Shown piece after piece: positions 16,358-24,374 of a DNA stretch of 64,000 nt (positions are counted from its first letter, which is position 1; the number at the start of each line of letters is the position of its first letter). A program made the position numbers and the translations under genes. The notes under the pieces are model-generated. The model was not told the origin of the DNA. It did not search any database and saw only the letters and a program-made list of their open reading frames with translations. Source of the stretch: Arthrobacter sp. NEB 688 (GTDB taxonomy: Bacteria > Actinomycetota > Actinomycetes > Actinomycetales > Dermatophilaceae); NCBI RefSeq assembly GCF_013201035.1, contig NZ_CP053707.1, positions 558,001 through 622,000 of the forward strand. The letters are read 5' to 3'.

Positions 16358-17389
16358 ATGGACACTCTGCAGCTGCTCTGGTTCGGCCTCATCGGCCTCC
16401 TCTGGGCGGGGTACCTCGTCCTCGAGGGCTTCGACTTCGGTGTCGGCGCCCTGCTCCCCTCGCTCGGCGCCGGCCGCGACGCCGAGGACACCGAGAAGCG
16501 CCGCCGCGTCATGCTCACGACCATCGGCCCCCACTGGGACGGCAACGAGGTCTGGCTCCTCACGGCCGGCGGCGCGACCTTCGCCGCCTTCCCCGAGTGG
16601 TACGCCACGATGTTCTCCGCGTTCTACCTGCCGCTCCTGCTCGTCCTCGTCGCGCTCATCGTGCGCAACATGGGCTTCGAGTACCGCGGCAAGCGTGACG
16701 ACGCGACGTGGCGCAAGCGGTGGGACATCGCCATCATCGGCGGCTCGGTCGCCGCGCCCCTGCTCGTCGGGGTCGCGCTGACCAACGTCGTGCGCGGCGT
16801 CCCGCTCGACGGTGACTCCGAGTACGCGGGCAACCTCCTCACCCTGCTCAACCCGCTGAGCCTCCTCGGCGGCCTGACGGTGCTGGCGCTCTCGCTGACC
16901 CACGGCGCGTTCTTCCTCGCCCTGAAGACCAGCGGCTCGATCCGCGAGGACGCCCGCCGGATGGGCACCGTCCTCGGGCTCGTGACCGCCGGCCTCGCCG
17001 TCGTCACGCTGCTGTGGCTGGGCGTCTCGACCGGCTCGGTGTGGTCGTGGGCGACCACCGTCGTCGCGGCGGTCGCGCTCCTCGCGGCGATCTACGCCAA
17101 CACGAGGGGCCGCGAGGGCTGGGCGTTCGTCGGGACGGCCGTCACCGCCGCGACCACGGTGGCGACGTACTTCCTGGCGCTCTACCCGGACGTCATGCCG
17201 ACGAGCCTCGCCGGCGGTCGGTCGCTGACCATCGAGAACGCCTCGAGCAGCCCGCTCACCCTGAAGATCATGACCGGCGCGGCGCTCGTCTTCACGCCGA
17301 TCGTGCTCCTCTACACCGCGTACACCTACTACACGTTCCGCAAGCGGATCGGGACCCACCACATCCCGGCCCCGGTCTCGGTCAGGTGA
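16358..17389 (+). CDS. cydB: Cytochrome bd oxidase subunit II
   Basis: 343-aa polytopic partner of CydA. The N-terminus LWFGLIGLLWAGYLVLEGFD is the CydB signature with the conserved Asp in EGFDFGVG, and GPHWDGNEVWLL follows. About eight or nine helices. The ATG lies 17 nt after the cydA stop in a typical cydAB pair. The heterodimer sits in the cytoplasmic membrane. Ends 16 nt before cydD, so the four cyd genes form a single unit. Confidence 0.96.
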   Translation: MDTLQLLWFGLIGLLWAGYLVLEGFDFGVGALLPSLGAGRDAEDTEKRRRVMLTTIGPHWDGNEVWLLTAGGATFAAFPEWYATMFSAFYLPLLLVLVALIVRNMGFEYRGKRDDATWRKRWDIAIIGGSVAAPLLVGVALTNVVRGVPLDGDSEYAGNLLTLLNPLSLLGGLTVLALSLTHGAFFLALKTSGSIREDARRMGTVLGLVTAGLAVVTLLWLGVSTGSVWSWATTVVAAVALLAAIYANTRGREGWAFVGTAVTAATTVATYFLALYPDVMPTSLAGGRSLTIENASSSPLTLKIMTGAALVFTPIVLLYTAYTYYTFRKRIGTHHIPAPVSVR

Positions 17390-17405
17390 GGTCGCGAGAC
17401 CCCCG

Positions 17406-19004
17406 ATGAGGCCCTTCGACCCCCACGTCCTCACGGTCGCCCCTGCCGCACGTCGACCCGTCCTCCTCCTGGCGGTCGTCGGCGTGCTGCAGGGCGCCGC
17501 CACCATCGGCACGGCGTTCGCCCTCGCGGCGCTCGTCGTGGCGGTCGTCGACGGCGCGGGGCTCGTCGGGCCGGCGGCCTGGCTGGCCGGGCTGCTGACG
17601 GTGCGCGCCGCCCTCGGCTGGTCCTCCGAGCGCGTCGCCGCCCACGCCGGGGTCGAGGTGACCGCCGCCCTGCGCACCGCACTGCTGCGTCGGTGGCTCA
17701 CCGCGCCGGCGGAGGCGCGGCCCGACCCCGACCGTGCCGCGACCCTCGCGGCGCAGGGCGTGGCGGCCGTCGAGCCCTACGCCGCCCGCTTCCTCCCCGC
17801 CCTCGTCGCGGGGGCGGTCGTCCCCGTCCTGGCGCTCGCCGCCCTCGTGCGGGTCGACTGGGTCAGCGCCCTCGTCGTCGTGCTCACCCTCCCCCTGCTC
17901 CCGCTCTTCGCGGCCCTCATCGGCGCGGCCACCCGCGACGAGACCGACCGCCGCTGGCAGGCGCTCTCGCAGCTCTCCGGCCACTTCGTCGACGTCATGC
18001 GCGGCCTGCCGACGCTCGTCGGCTACGGCCGCGCCGAGCGCCAGGTCGAGGTCGTCGGCGAGGTCAGCCGCCGGCACCGCAGCGCGACGATGCGCACCCT
18101 GCGCCTCGCGTTCATGAGCTCCGCCGCCCTCGAGCTGCTCGCGTCGATCTCGGTGGCGATCGTCGCCGTCACCGTCGGGCTGCGCCTCACCCACGGCACC
18201 GTCACGCTGCAGACCGGCCTCCTCGCCATCCTGCTGGCCCCGGAGGCGTACTGGCCGATCCGCCGGGTCGGCGCCGAGTTCCACAACGCGGCCGACGGCG
18301 CCGAGGCGGTGGCGGCCGTCCTCGACGACCTCACCACCGACACCTCCGTCGCGGCGCCCGGCACGGCGGGCACCACGACCACCGACCGCCTGGGCGTCGG
18401 GCTCGTCGACGTCACCTACGCCTACCCCGGCAGCCCCGAGCCGGTCGTCCGCGGCGTCACCCTGACCGCCGGCCCCGGCCTCACCGTCGTCACCGGCCCC
18501 TCGGGCGTCGGCAAGTCGACGCTCCTCGAGCTCGTCGCCGGGCTGCGCACCCCCGCCTCCGGGTCGGTCGCCGCCGGCCGCTGCCACCTCGTGACCCAGC
18601 GGCCCTTCCTCCCCGACGGGACGCTGCGGGACGCCCTGCGCCTGGGCACGGACGCCACCGACGACGCGCTCTGGGAGGCGCTGCGCCGGGTCGGCCTCGA
18701 GGGGTACGTCGCCGGCCTGCCGCACGCCCTCGCCACGCCGCTCGGCGACGACGGGGTCGGCCTCTCGGCCGGCCAGCGCGCGCGGGTCGCCATCGCCCGG
18801 GCCACCCTGTCGAGCGCGCCGGTGCTGCTCGTCGACGAGCCCACCGCGCACCTCGACGAGTCCGCGAGCGCGCAGGTGCACGCCCTGCTCCAGCAGCTCG
18901 CCGAACGGCGGACGGTGCTCGTCGTCACGCACCGGCCCGAGCTCGTCCACCTCGCCGACCAGCACGTGGTCGTCACCGCGGCCGGGACGGAGGTGCACCG
19001 GTGA
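17406..19004 (+). CDS. cydD: Thiol reductant ABC exporter, CydD subunit
   Basis: 532-aa half-transporter: six helices in residues 1-310, then an ATPase domain with Walker A GPSGVGKST, signature LSAGQRARVAIARA and Walker B VLLVDEPTAHLD. CydDC exports cysteine/glutathione-type thiols (mycothiol-related compounds in this phylum are a guess) needed for heme insertion into cytochrome bd. Placement right after cydB supports CydD rather than a generic lipid exporter. Slightly shorter than E. coli CydD (about 588 aa) because linkers are compact. Overlaps cydC by GTGA. Confidence 0.93.
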   Translation: MRPFDPHVLTVAPAARRPVLLLAVVGVLQGAATIGTAFALAALVVAVVDGAGLVGPAAWLAGLLTVRAALGWSSERVAAHAGVEVTAALRTALLRRWLTAPAEARPDPDRAATLAAQGVAAVEPYAARFLPALVAGAVVPVLALAALVRVDWVSALVVVLTLPLLPLFAALIGAATRDETDRRWQALSQLSGHFVDVMRGLPTLVGYGRAERQVEVVGEVSRRHRSATMRTLRLAFMSSAALELLASISVAIVAVTVGLRLTHGTVTLQTGLLAILLAPEAYWPIRRVGAEFHNAADGAEAVAAVLDDLTTDTSVAAPGTAGTTTTDRLGVGLVDVTYAYPGSPEPVVRGVTLTAGPGLTVVTGPSGVGKSTLLELVAGLRTPASGSVAAGRCHLVTQRPFLPDGTLRDALRLGTDATDDALWEALRRVGLEGYVAGLPHALATPLGDDGVGLSAGQRARVAIARATLSSAPVLLVDEPTAHLDESASAQVHALLQQLAERRTVLVVTHRPELVHLADQHVVVTAAGTEVHR

Positions 19005-20641
19005 GCGACCCCACGACCGTCCTGCGGCCGACCCGGGCCACCGTCCTCGGCGGGCTCCTCGGCGGCGCCGCGACCTCCGCCGGCATCGCCCTCACGGCGA
19101 CCTCCGGCTGGCTGATCGTGCGCGCGAGCGAGCGGCCGGTCATCCTCACCCTGCTGGCGGCCATCGTCGCCGTCCGGGCGTTCGGGATGGCCCGCCCCTT
19201 CTTCCGCTACCTCGAGCGCCTCGTCTCCCACGACGCCGCCCTCGCCGACCTCGCCGACCGGCGGCAGGCGGTCTACGCGGCGCTGGTCCCCCTGACCCCG
19301 GCGCGGCTCGGGCGCCGCTCGCGCTCGGCGGTGCTGACCGGCGTCGTCGACGACCTCACCGACGTCGTCGAGGCGCAGGTGCGCGTCACGGTGCCGCTCG
19401 TCTCCAGCGCGGTCGCCGGGCTGCTCGCGACCGCGCTCACGGCGGCCTTCGCCCCGGCCGTCGGGCTCGTCGTCGTGGGGCTGCTCGTCGTCGTCGCGCT
19501 CGGGTGCGCGCTCGCGTGGTGGTTCGAGTCCCGTTCTCGCGACGCCCTGCTCGCCGCCCGCGCCGAGACGGCGCGCGTCGGCGACCTCGTGGCCCGGCAG
19601 GCCGGCGAGCTGCGGGCGATCGGGGCCCAGGACGCGGCGCTCGGCTGGCTCGACGCGGCCCACGCGACCCTCCGCGCGGCCGTCCGCCGCCAGAGCCGGG
19701 GCCGCGCCCTCGTCGCCGCCCTCCTCCTGCTCGGCACCGCGATGGCCACCGTCGCCGCTGCGACCCTCGTCGACCCGGCGGCCACCGGCGGCCCCGTCGC
19801 CGCCCTGCTCGTGCTCGTGCCCGTCGCGGTCGGCGAGGCGCTCGCACCGCTCGTCGACACGATGCGCGCCCTCGCCCGCGCCCAGGGCAGCCGCGCGCGC
19901 CTCGCGGTCCTGCTCGACCAGGAGCCCGCCGTGCACGAGCCCGAGCACCCGGCGACCCGGCCCACGTCCGAGGGCCCGGGCGGCGCCATCGTCCGGCTGG
20001 AGTCCGCGAGCGCGTCGTGGACCGGGACCCGCGAGGACCTCGCCCCGACCGACCTCGAGCTCGTCCCCGGGCGCCACGTCGGGGTCGTCGGCCCGAACGG
20101 CTCCGGCAAGAGCACGCTGCTCGCCGTGCTGGCCCGCAGCCTCGACGTCCGCGGCGGCCGGCACACCGTCGGGGGCGCCGACGTGCGCGACCTGGCGCTC
20201 GCCGACGCCCGCGGCGACGTCGCCGTGGTCGACGACGAGCCGCACGTGTTCGCGACGACCCTCGCCGAGAACCTGCGCCTGGCCCGGCCGGGGTGCGACG
20301 ACGCCGACGTGCGCCGTGCCCTCGACCTGGCGGGCCTGGGCGCCTGGGTCGACGGCCTGCCCGACGGCCTCGGCACCCGCCTCGGCACCGGGGGCCGGGG
20401 GCTGTCCGGGGGCGAACGGACACGGCTCGGCGTCGCCCGGGCGGTGCTCGCGGACCGCCCCGTCGTCCTCCTCGACGAACCCGCCGCGCACCTCGACCAC
20501 CCGACGGCCACGGCCGTGCTCGATGATGTCCTCGACGCCACGCGCGACCGCGCTGTCGTCCTCGTGAGCCACCGGCCCGAGGCGCACGACCGCCTCGACG
20601 CCGTCCTGACCCTCACCGCCCACCCCGGCCCGAAGGAGTAG
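19001..20641 (+). CDS. cydC: Thiol reductant ABC exporter, CydC subunit
   Basis: 546-aa partner half-transporter, six helices then a nucleotide-binding domain with Walker A GPNGSGKST, signature LSGGERTRLGVARA and Walker B VVLLDEPAAHLD. The opening SGWLIVRASERP is typical of CydC. GTG start overlaps the cydD stop by 4 nt, implying coupled translation and equal subunit amounts. Ends 2 nt before the BlaI-type repressor gene, which therefore belongs to the same operon. Confidence 0.93.
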   Translation: MSDPTTVLRPTRATVLGGLLGGAATSAGIALTATSGWLIVRASERPVILTLLAAIVAVRAFGMARPFFRYLERLVSHDAALADLADRRQAVYAALVPLTPARLGRRSRSAVLTGVVDDLTDVVEAQVRVTVPLVSSAVAGLLATALTAAFAPAVGLVVVGLLVVVALGCALAWWFESRSRDALLAARAETARVGDLVARQAGELRAIGAQDAALGWLDAAHATLRAAVRRQSRGRALVAALLLLGTAMATVAAATLVDPAATGGPVAALLVLVPVAVGEALAPLVDTMRALARAQGSRARLAVLLDQEPAVHEPEHPATRPTSEGPGGAIVRLESASASWTGTREDLAPTDLELVPGRHVGVVGPNGSGKSTLLAVLARSLDVRGGRHTVGGADVRDLALADARGDVAVVDDEPHVFATTLAENLRLARPGCDDADVRRALDLAGLGAWVDGLPDGLGTRLGTGGRGLSGGERTRLGVARAVLADRPVVLLDEPAAHLDHPTATAVLDDVLDATRDRAVVLVSHRPEAHDRLDAVLTLTAHPGPKE

Positions 20642-20643
20642 CC

Positions 20644-21084
20644 ATGCCCCACTCGACCTCAGCGCCCCGTCTCGGCGACCTCGAGCGGGTGGTCATGGAG
20701 CGCCTCTGGGAGACCGGCCACGACGAGGGCGCCACCGTCCGCGAGGTGTTCGAGATCCTCGAGCGCGACCGCGAGATCGCCTACACGACCGTCATGACCG
20801 TGCTCGACCGGCTCGCGAAGAAGGAGCTCGTGACCCGGGTGCGGGAGGGGCGGGCCTGGCGCTACTTCCCGGCGGACTCCCGCGAGGCCCTCACCGCGCA
20901 GACGATGCGCCGCACGCTCGACGACATGGACGTCACCGACCGGCGGACGGCGCTCCTGCACTTCTTCGACGGCGCGAGCACCGAGGAGATCGCCGACATC
21001 AAGGCCGTCCTCGCCGAGGTCGAGGCCAAGGCCGAGCAGGGGGCGAACGCCCCGCGGGGCCTACGGGGTCGGCTGCGCCGCTGA
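20644..21084 (+). CDS. BlaI/MecI/CopY family transcriptional repressor
   Basis: 146-aa winged-helix repressor. Residues 9-80 form the DNA-binding domain (LGDLERVVMERLWE, then TVREVFEILE and AYTTVMTVLDRLAKKELV), the BlaI signature; the C-terminal helices (LLHFFDGASTEEIADIKAVL) dimerise. GAAGGAG upstream of ATG, 2 nt after cydC. Family members are relieved from DNA by cleavage by an M56 peptidase, and one is encoded 189 nt downstream. Location at the end of cydABDC and the TGTAGT/ACTACA dyad before cydA suggest that it controls this operon and itself. No beta-lactamase gene in the window. Confidence 0.9.
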   Translation: MPHSTSAPRLGDLERVVMERLWETGHDEGATVREVFEILERDREIAYTTVMTVLDRLAKKELVTRVREGRAWRYFPADSREALTAQTMRRTLDDMDVTDRRTALLHFFDGASTEEIADIKAVLAEVEAKAEQGANAPRGLRGRLRR

Positions 21085-21272
21085 CGACGCGCCGACCGCC
21101 CTCGTCCCTCCGCCCCGGGTCCCCGGGGTGCCCCGGGCGCGTCCGCCGCAGCCCTCCCCCGCTGGTTCCCCGCGGATGCCCCGGTGCGTGCCCGACGTCC
21201 GCCCGGGCCCCGGCGAGGTGACGTGGCCCGCGGCCGGCTGACGGCCCGCCACGCACCTGCCACCATGGGGGC

Positions 21273-22115
21273 GTGCTCCCGCTCGTCCTCGCCGGGCTGG
21301 CCGTCGCCCTCGTCTGGGTGGCGCCCGGGGTCCTGGCCCGCCGGCCGCGCCTCCGGCGTGCGCCGCGGGCCGCACTCGTGGCCTGGCAGGCCGTGTCGCT
21401 CGGCGGGGTGCTCGCGGCGCTGTTCGTCGCGCCGGCCGCGCTGCCGCTCTTCGCGGGCGAGGACGACCTGGGCCGTCACCCGGTGCTCGTGGCGGTCGCG
21501 GGCTGCGTGAGCGCGGCGCTCATCGTCCGGCTGCTCGTGTCGGGGCACCGCGTCGGCACCCGCATCCGCGCCGCCCGGGCGCGGCACCGAGAGATCGTCG
21601 ACATCGTCGCGGAGCACGACCGCGACGGCCTGCGCGTGCTCCAGCACCCCACGGCCACGGCGTACTGCATCCCGGGGCGCTCGTCGCGGGTCGTGCTCTC
21701 GCAGGGCGTGCTCGACACGCTGCCCGAGGACCAGCTCGCCGCCGTCGTGGCCCACGAGAAGGCACACCTGCGGGCTCGGCACGACCTGCTGCTGGAGTTC
21801 TTCACCGTGCTCCACGAGTCGGTCCCGTCGCCGCTGCGCTCGCACCGGGCGCTCACGGAGGTGCGGCTGCTCGTCGAGGCGCTCGCGGACCGGGCCGCGG
21901 TGCGGCGCAGCGGGGAGGTGGCGACCGCGCGGGCGCTCGTCGCGATCGCGCAGAGCCGCTACCCGGACGAGGCGATGGGCGCGGGCACGTCGGCGCCCCT
22001 GCGGATGCAGCTGCTCGCCCTCGGGCCCCAGCCCTCCCTCGCGGCCGGGGCGTACGCCCTCGCCGCGGCCGCGGTGCTGACCCCGCTCGCCCTCCTCGTG
22101 GCGGCGTGGTCGTGA
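21273..22115 (+). CDS. M56 family metallopeptidase (BlaR1-like, without sensor domain)
   Basis: 280-aa membrane zinc protease. Three N-terminal helices precede the catalytic site HEKAH (H161, E162, H165), with a candidate third ligand in EALADRAA about 43 residues on, and a last helix ends the protein. No extracellular penicillin-binding sensor domain is present, so the signal is unknown. Such short M56 proteins are usually paired with a BlaI repressor, which they cleave, and that is the arrangement here. GTG start; 188-nt gap from the repressor gene suggests a separate promoter. Overlaps the next gene by GTGA. Confidence 0.87.
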   Translation: MLPLVLAGLAVALVWVAPGVLARRPRLRRAPRAALVAWQAVSLGGVLAALFVAPAALPLFAGEDDLGRHPVLVAVAGCVSAALIVRLLVSGHRVGTRIRAARARHREIVDIVAEHDRDGLRVLQHPTATAYCIPGRSSRVVLSQGVLDTLPEDQLAAVVAHEKAHLRARHDLLLEFFTVLHESVPSPLRSHRALTEVRLLVEALADRAAVRRSGEVATARALVAIAQSRYPDEAMGAGTSAPLRMQLLALGPQPSLAAGAYALAAAAVLTPLALLVAAWS

Positions 22116-22504
22116 CGGCCGCGGCCGGTGACCCCGCGGCGGACGGGCTCCGGGGTGCGCTGTCGGCCGGTCTCGTGCCCGCGATGCGTGCCCGCGACGC
22201 GGTGCGCGTGTCGGCGCTGCGCTCGGCCCTCGCCGCGCTGGGCAACGCGGAGGCCGTGCCGGTGGCGGAGCGCCCGCGTGCCGGGGCCGTGGAGCAGGCC
22301 GCCCTCGGGGTGGGCGCCGCGGACACGGCGCGGCGCGGGCTGAGCGAGGACGACGTCCGGGCTGTGGTCGAGCAGGAGGTGGCCGAGCGGGTGGAGGCGG
22401 CGGCCCACCTGCGCGCGGCCGGACGGCCCGAGGCGGCCGAGCGGCCGGAGGCCGAGGCGGACGTGCTGCGCACCCTCCTCGAGAGCACGCCCCACCACCC
22501 CTGA
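22112..22504 (+). CDS. GatB/YqeY-like domain protein
   Basis: 130-aa helical protein. The segment AMRARDAVRVSALRSALAALGNAEAV and the later GLSEDDVRAVVEQEVAERVEAA parallel the two helical blocks of YqeY proteins, which resemble the C-terminal tRNA-binding domain of GatB. It is slightly shorter and more Ala-rich than classic YqeY (about 150 aa), so the match is at the domain level. GTG at 22112 overlaps the M56 stop (GTGA) and is preferred to a GTG two codons earlier. Function unknown. Followed by the 21-bp palindromic array. Confidence 0.68.
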   Translation: MTAAAGDPAADGLRGALSAGLVPAMRARDAVRVSALRSALAALGNAEAVPVAERPRAGAVEQAALGVGAADTARRGLSEDDVRAVVEQEVAERVEAAAHLRAAGRPEAAERPEAEADVLRTLLESTPHHP

Positions 22505-22569
22505 CCGGCCGCCGGACGCACGTCGCGAGACCCGGCCGAAGGTGTCCTCTCCCGGACTCCACCCACCGC

Positions 22570-22737
22570 GGGAGGATTACCTCGCTGGACGGGAGGTTTA
22601 CCTCCCACCCCGGGCGCAATCCCTCCCACCGCGGGAGGAACACCTCTCCGGGCGGGAAGGATCCGTCCCACCGCGGGAGGAAAACCTCCCGGGAAATCGG
22701 CAGATGGTTGCGGAGCGGGAGGGAAACCTCCCGCGGC
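22570..22737. repeat. Eight in-phase 21-bp palindromic units
   Basis: Units start at 22570, 22591, 22612, 22633, 22654, 22675, 22696 and 22717, exactly 21 bp apart. The consensus is GGGAGGnnnnCCTCCC plus a 5-nt linker (often ACCGC); units 2, 6 and 8 are the best palindromes, unit 7 is the most decayed. A weak ninth unit may follow at 22738. The array occupies the 375-nt gap (22505-22879) between two convergent genes; I see nothing else in that gap. Translation in any frame gives only a seven-residue repeat (PPREE-like), so a coding role is unlikely. Twenty-one bp is two helical turns, so every unit faces the same side of the DNA. Confidence 0.85.
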
Positions 22738-22879
22738 GCGTGGAGGCTGGGAGGACACACTCCGGACCGGCGCTCTCGGCGCCTGGTCACTCAGGGCTCA
22801 CGTCGCTGCGCGGTCCGGACCGGGAGGCGGGTCGGACCGGCCGGGACGCGGGCACACCGGGACGAGCCCGGCGGCCCGG

Positions 22880-23407
22880 TCAGGCCCAGCTGGGCGGGGG
22901 CGGAGGGGGCGGCGGCGTCGAGGACGGCGGCTGCTCGTCGGTGTCGGGCAGCGGCGGACGCGCGTCCGGTGCGGCGCCGGGCGGCGGGCCGGCCGGCGCG
23001 TCACCCGCGGGCGACACCCCGCCGGGCGGCGGCGGAGAGCCGGCCCCCGGGGTGGGCGGAGGAGGCTGCGGAGCGCTCGCCCCGGGCGGGGGCGGGGGCG
23101 TCGTGGCTGCACCGGCACCGGCCGCACCCGGCGGGGGCGGCGGGGTGCCGTACGGCTGGGCGGGCGTCACCGTCAGCGGCCCGAGCCGCCCGGAGGACTC
23201 CAGCTCGCGCAGCGTCGCCATCACCCGCTCGCGGTCGGCGGCGTCGACCGGCCGGCCGGTGGCGTCGAGCCAGGCGAGCACGCCGAGGTCCCTCAGCGCC
23301 CGGTCGCCCCCCATCCCCGGGACGTTGACACCGGCGTTGGACATCGCGACGTCGGCCTTCGCGGCGAGATCGCTCGCCGCCGCCTTCGCCCGTTCGAAGA
23401 AGCTCAT
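22880..23407 (-). CDS. Hypothetical protein with helical N-terminus and proline-rich tail
   Basis: 175-aa protein, no family recognised. Residues 1-75 look globular and helical (MSFFERAKAAASDLAAKADVA, later DLGVLAWLDATGRPVD and RVMATLRELESSGRL). Residues about 85-175 are low-complexity, with runs of four to nine prolines mixed with Gly and Ala, ending in a polyproline stretch and SWA. No signal peptide. SD GGGAGG before the ATG. It diverges from the AIM24 gene across 118 nt. The polyproline stretches would stall ribosomes without EF-P. Confidence 0.7.
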   Translation of the reverse strand: MSFFERAKAAASDLAAKADVAMSNAGVNVPGMGGDRALRDLGVLAWLDATGRPVDAADRERVMATLRELESSGRLGPLTVTPAQPYGTPPPPPGAAGAGAATTPPPPPGASAPQPPPPTPGAGSPPPPGGVSPAGDAPAGPPPGAAPDARPPLPDTDEQPPSSTPPPPPPPPSWA

Positions 23408-23525
23408 CCGGGACCTCCCTGACCTGACCCTCGGGACTGCTCGGAACCATAGTGCCGACCCCCTCGTCTCTTCTAGCGTTGACGACAGCGGGGACGCCGT
23501 CCCCGACGACCGAGAAGGCGGCAGC

Positions 23526-24251
23526 ATGACGATCCACGGCTCCTTGTTCCAGGACTTCCGCGAGAAGGAGACCCAGGACCCGTTCTCCCTCCAGAACAAG
23601 AAGCTCCTGCGCATCGACATGCGCTACGGGCCCGTCCAGGCCAAGACCGGCTCGATGGTCGCCTACCAGGGCGACGTGCGCTTCGCGAACAAGGGCTCGG
23701 GCGGCATGGGCAAGATGTTCAAGGCCGCGATGACCGGCGAGGGCGTCAAGATGATGGAGTGCTCCGGCCAGGGCGAGCTGTTCGTCGCCGACGAGGCCGC
23801 CGAGATCCAGGTCATGTACCTCGAGAACGACATGATCTCGGTCAACGGCGCCAACGTCCTCGCGTTCTCCAGCTCGATCCAGTGGGACATCCACCGCATC
23901 CAGGCCCGCGGCGCGGCGATGACCGGCGGCCTCTACAACGTCTCGCTGCGCGGCACCGGCTACGTCGCGGTGACGACCAAGGGCGACCCCGTCGCCCTCG
24001 ACGTCGCCTCCTCCCCGACCTTCGCCGACGCCCAGGCCGTCGTCCTGTGGACCTCCGGCGTCTCGATGGACGTCCGCGTCGACACCGGCGGCCTCGGCTC
24101 GATGATCCGCGGCGGCACCGGCGAGCTGCTCCAGATGGCCTTCGGCGGCCAGGGCTACGTCCTCGTCCAGCCCTGCGAGAACGTCGTCGACGGCGGCCAC
24201 CAGGGCGGCGGCGGCCAGCAGGGCGGGATGCTCGGCCAGTTCCTCAGCTGA
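23526..24251 (+). CDS. AIM24 family protein
   Basis: 241-aa soluble protein of the AIM24 (DUF124/TerD-like beta-sandwich) family. RIDMRYGPVQAKTGSMVAY, GEGVKMMECSGQGELFVAD, and the closing block GTGELLQMAFGGQGYVLVQP show the repeated beta pattern. The last 25 residues are Gly/Gln-rich (HQGGGGQQGGM). Bacterial AIM24 proteins have no settled function; the yeast homologue is mitochondrial. AAGGCGG before ATG may serve as ribosome site. Followed by a strong hairpin. Confidence 0.85.
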   Translation: MTIHGSLFQDFREKETQDPFSLQNKKLLRIDMRYGPVQAKTGSMVAYQGDVRFANKGSGGMGKMFKAAMTGEGVKMMECSGQGELFVADEAAEIQVMYLENDMISVNGANVLAFSSSIQWDIHRIQARGAAMTGGLYNVSLRGTGYVAVTTKGDPVALDVASSPTFADAQAVVLWTSGVSMDVRVDTGGLGSMIRGGTGELLQMAFGGQGYVLVQPCENVVDGGHQGGGGQQGGMLGQFLS

Positions 24252-24282
24252 CCCCGCGCCGAACGACCCCACCGGACCCCTC

Positions 24283-24321
24283 GGACCCCCGGACGGCGCA
24301 CCCCGCGCCGGCCGGGGGTCC
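24283..24321 (+). terminator. Hairpin after AIM24 gene
   Basis: GGACCCCCGG (24283-24292) and CGGCGC (24294-24299) pair with GCGCCG (24305-24310) and CCGGGGGTCC (24312-24321); one mismatched base pair and a 5-nt loop. 31 nt after the stop; no U tract. Confidence 0.7.
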
Positions 24322-24374
24322 GTCCGTGGGTCGGGAGCGCGCCCCACCCGGCGCCGGCTGCAACAATCGCCCGC

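Noticed and set aside
22542-22790. Coding repeat (PPREE-type) in the 21-bp array
   Set aside because: Open on both strands for the same trivial reason; symmetry of the DNA, not of the protein, is conserved.
24252-24374. BirA/BioR/BioQ operator before bioB
   Set aside because: The only symmetry in the gap is the terminator hairpin at 24283-24321; no spaced dyad near the -10 region.
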